In this document: positions 6,043 to 7,046 of the stretch, in pieces
Layout of the letters: every line of letters begins with the position of its first letter
Position numbering within the stretch: position 1 is the first letter of the stretch
Source: Actinomycetota bacterium
GTDB lineage: Bacteria; Actinomycetota; Thermoleophilia; Solirubrobacterales; 70-9
DNA length: 7,046 nt
NCBI GenBank assembly: GCA_018268695.1
Contig: JAFDWD010000510.1
Span: 1-7,046, forward strand
Direction: 5' to 3'
Position numbers and translations under genes: made by a program
Notes under the pieces: model-generated
Database searches by the model: none
What the model saw: the letters and a program-made list of their open reading frames with translations, nothing else
Told to the model about the DNA's origin: nothing

Positions 6043-6428
6043 CGGGCCGCGCCTTCCGAGTCCAGCCGCTCGAGGATCTCGGCCTGCAGGGCCAGCATCT
6101 CGCCGTCGTCGGTCTCGTGGTCGTAGCCGCAGAGGTGGAGCACGCCGTGGACGACGGTCTCGTTCAGCGTCATGTCGACGCAGAGCTCGGGGCAGATCGC
6201 GACGTCGCCGAGCTCACGCGGCCCGGCCGCCGGTCCGAGTTCGTCGATCGGGAACGAGAGCACGTCGGTGGCGGCGTCCTTGCCCCGATGCTCGCGGTTC
6301 AGGGCGTGGATGCGGTCGGCGTCGACGATCTCCACCGCGAGGTGGCCATCGTCGACACCGGCCGCCGCGAGGGCCGCCGCGACCGGCTCGCGCAGGTCGA
6401 CGGGCACGTCAGACAGATCGACCGGCAC
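6039..6428 (-). CDS. ybeY: rRNA maturation factor / endoribonuclease YbeY
   Basis: This is a zinc-dependent YbeY-family protein that acts in 16S rRNA 3'-end processing and ribosome quality control. The metal-binding signature [11 protein letters not shown] (94-104) supplies H94, H98 and H104. TDVLSFP (54-60) and GDVAICP (74-80) are the other conserved blocks. At 129 aa it is somewhat shorter than the usual roughly 150 aa, mainly at the N-terminus. The start is ambiguous: GTG 6428-6426 overlaps phoH by 20 nt and retains a first beta-strand, whereas GTG 6407-6405, one base after the phoH stop, would give 122 aa. Neither has a Shine-Dalgarno. I prefer the longer form because the family begins with a strand before the helix at about 12-24. 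The gene sits between phoH and era, its commonest context in bacteria. Confidence 0.95.
   Translation of the reverse strand: MPVDLSDVPVDLREPVAAALAAAGVDDGHLAVEIVDADRIHALNREHRGKDAATDVLSFPIDELGPAAGPRELGDVAICPELCVDMTLNETVVHGVLHLCGYDHETDDGEMLALQAEILERLDSEGAAR
6052..6057 (-). promoter_or_regulatory. Ribosome binding site for era
   Basis: GGAAGG lies 9 nt before the era ATG, inside the 3' end of ybeY. It supports the start at 6042 despite the 4-nt overlap with ybeY. Confidence 0.7.
6393..6428 (-). repeat. Short tandem duplication at the ybeY start
   Basis: On the minus strand GTGCCGGTCGATCTG (6428-6414) is followed, 21 nt later in the same frame, by GTGCCCGTCGACCTG (6407-6393). Thirteen of fifteen bases match, both encode VPVDL, and both begin with a possible GTG start. 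The first copy also encodes the last residues of phoH in another frame. It looks like a small in-frame duplication or a chance similarity in GC-rich sequence. Confidence 0.6.
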
Positions 6429-7046
6429 CGTGACGGTCGTAGGCGGCGACGATCCGCTGGACGAGCTTGTGGCGGACCACGTCCTCGCCGCCGAACTCGA
6501 TGAAGGAGATGTCTTTGACCTCGTCGAGGATGTCGCGCACGGCGATCAGGCCCGAGCGCTGGTCGGTCGGCAGGTCGACCTGGGTGACGTCCCCGGTCAC
6601 CACCATCCGCGAGTTGAAGCCGAGCCGGGTGAGGAACATCTTCATCTGCTCCGGCGTCGTGTTCTGGGCCTCGTCGAGGATCACGAAGGAGTCGTTAAGG
6701 GTGCGGCCGCGCATAAAGGCGAGCGGCGCCACCTCGATCACGTTGCGTTCGAAGTAGCCGTTGACGCGGTCGGGGTCGAGCATGTCGTAGAGGGCGTCGA
6801 AGAGCGGGCGCAGGTAGGGGTCGACCTTCGCCTGGATGTCGCCGGGCAGGAAGCCGAGGCGCTCCCCCGCCTCGACCGCGGGGCGGGTGAGGATGATCCG
6901 CTGGACTTTGCGTTCGGTCAGCGCGGCGGCCGCCATCGCGACCGCGAGGAAGGTCTTGCCGGTGCCGGCCGGGCCGATGCCGAAGGTGATCGTGGTCTTG
7001 CGGATCGCGTCGACATAGCGTTTCTGGTTCAGCGTTTTCGGCGCCA
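6409..7046 (-). CDS. phoH: PhoH-family ATPase, C-terminal part (5' end outside window)
   Basis: About 211 residues of a PhoH-like P-loop ATPase are visible, ending at TGA 6411-6409. The frame is open to the window edge, so the N-terminus (usually around 100-120 residues) is missing. Counting from the first complete codon at 7044, Walker A is GPAGTGKT (24-31) and Walker B is FVILDEAQN (120-128). [11 protein letters not shown] (149-159) is the conserved sensor-like motif. The [16 protein letters not shown] stretch is also characteristic of the PhoH core. Biochemical function is not well settled; members are linked to RNA metabolism and phosphate stress. The position upstream of ybeY and era fits an RNA-processing role. 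The symbol follows the family name and does not imply phosphate regulation here. Confidence 0.95.
   Translation of the reverse strand, partial: APKTLNQKRYVDAIRKTTITFGIGPAGTGKTFLAVAMAAAALTERKVQRIILTRPAVEAGERLGFLPGDIQAKVDPYLRPLFDALYDMLDPDRVNGYFERNVIEVAPLAFMRGRTLNDSFVILDEAQNTTPEQMKMFLTRLGFNSRMVVTGDVTQVDLPTDQRSGLIAVRDILDEVKDISFIEFGGEDVVRHKLVQRIVAAYDRHGAGRSV

Noticed and set aside
1..7046. tRNA, rRNA, CRISPR array, insertion sequence, phage or toxin-antitoxin content
   Set aside because: Nothing in either strand supports these. The window is almost fully occupied by recognisable housekeeping genes.

Overview
The window is GC-rich chromosomal DNA with every supportable gene on the minus strand, so transcription runs from high to low coordinates. 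Proteins look actinobacterial, most likely the class Thermoleophilia (Solirubrobacter/Conexibacter-like). That placement is inferred from composition, GTG starts, frequent lack of Shine-Dalgarno sequences, protein wording and gene order. It was not tested by any search.

Reading along the minus strand, 7046-5146 holds an RNA-metabolism and ribosome-maturation block: the C-terminal part of a PhoH-family ATPase, then ybeY (rRNA endonuclease/maturation factor), then era (ribosome-assembly GTPase). These are packed with overlaps (phoH/ybeY 20 nt, ybeY/era ATGA 4 nt). From 5116 to 486 comes amino-acid biosynthesis: a fused hisIE (histidine steps 2 and 3), then trpE, trpG, trpD and trpC. The four trp genes carry chorismate through anthranilate and phosphoribosyl-anthranilate to indole-3-glycerol phosphate. 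No trpF is present between or beside them. In actinobacteria the TrpF reaction is commonly done by PriA, the dual HisA/TrpF isomerase, which would fit the his-trp linkage seen here. Below an 80-nt gap, 405-1 encodes the N-terminus of a membrane-anchored HtrA/DegP-type serine protease, cut by the window edge just after its catalytic histidine.

The genes are housekeeping genes with intact active sites. I see no mobile element, CRISPR array, tRNA, rRNA or undescribed protein system. The most notable unexplained structure is a perfect 14-bp inverted repeat at the hisIE/trpE junction (4450-4463 and 4489-4502). In the mRNA it would fold into a long hairpin with one candidate trpE start codon in the loop, another in the 3' arm and the start of a six-codon mini-ORF in the 5' arm. 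This looks like a translational control element or operator for trpE. Secondary points are a possible leaderless promoter for hisIE, a tandem duplication at the ybeY start, and a small hairpin region between trpC and htrA.

There is no gene-free stretch longer than 300 bases. The largest gap is 406-485.
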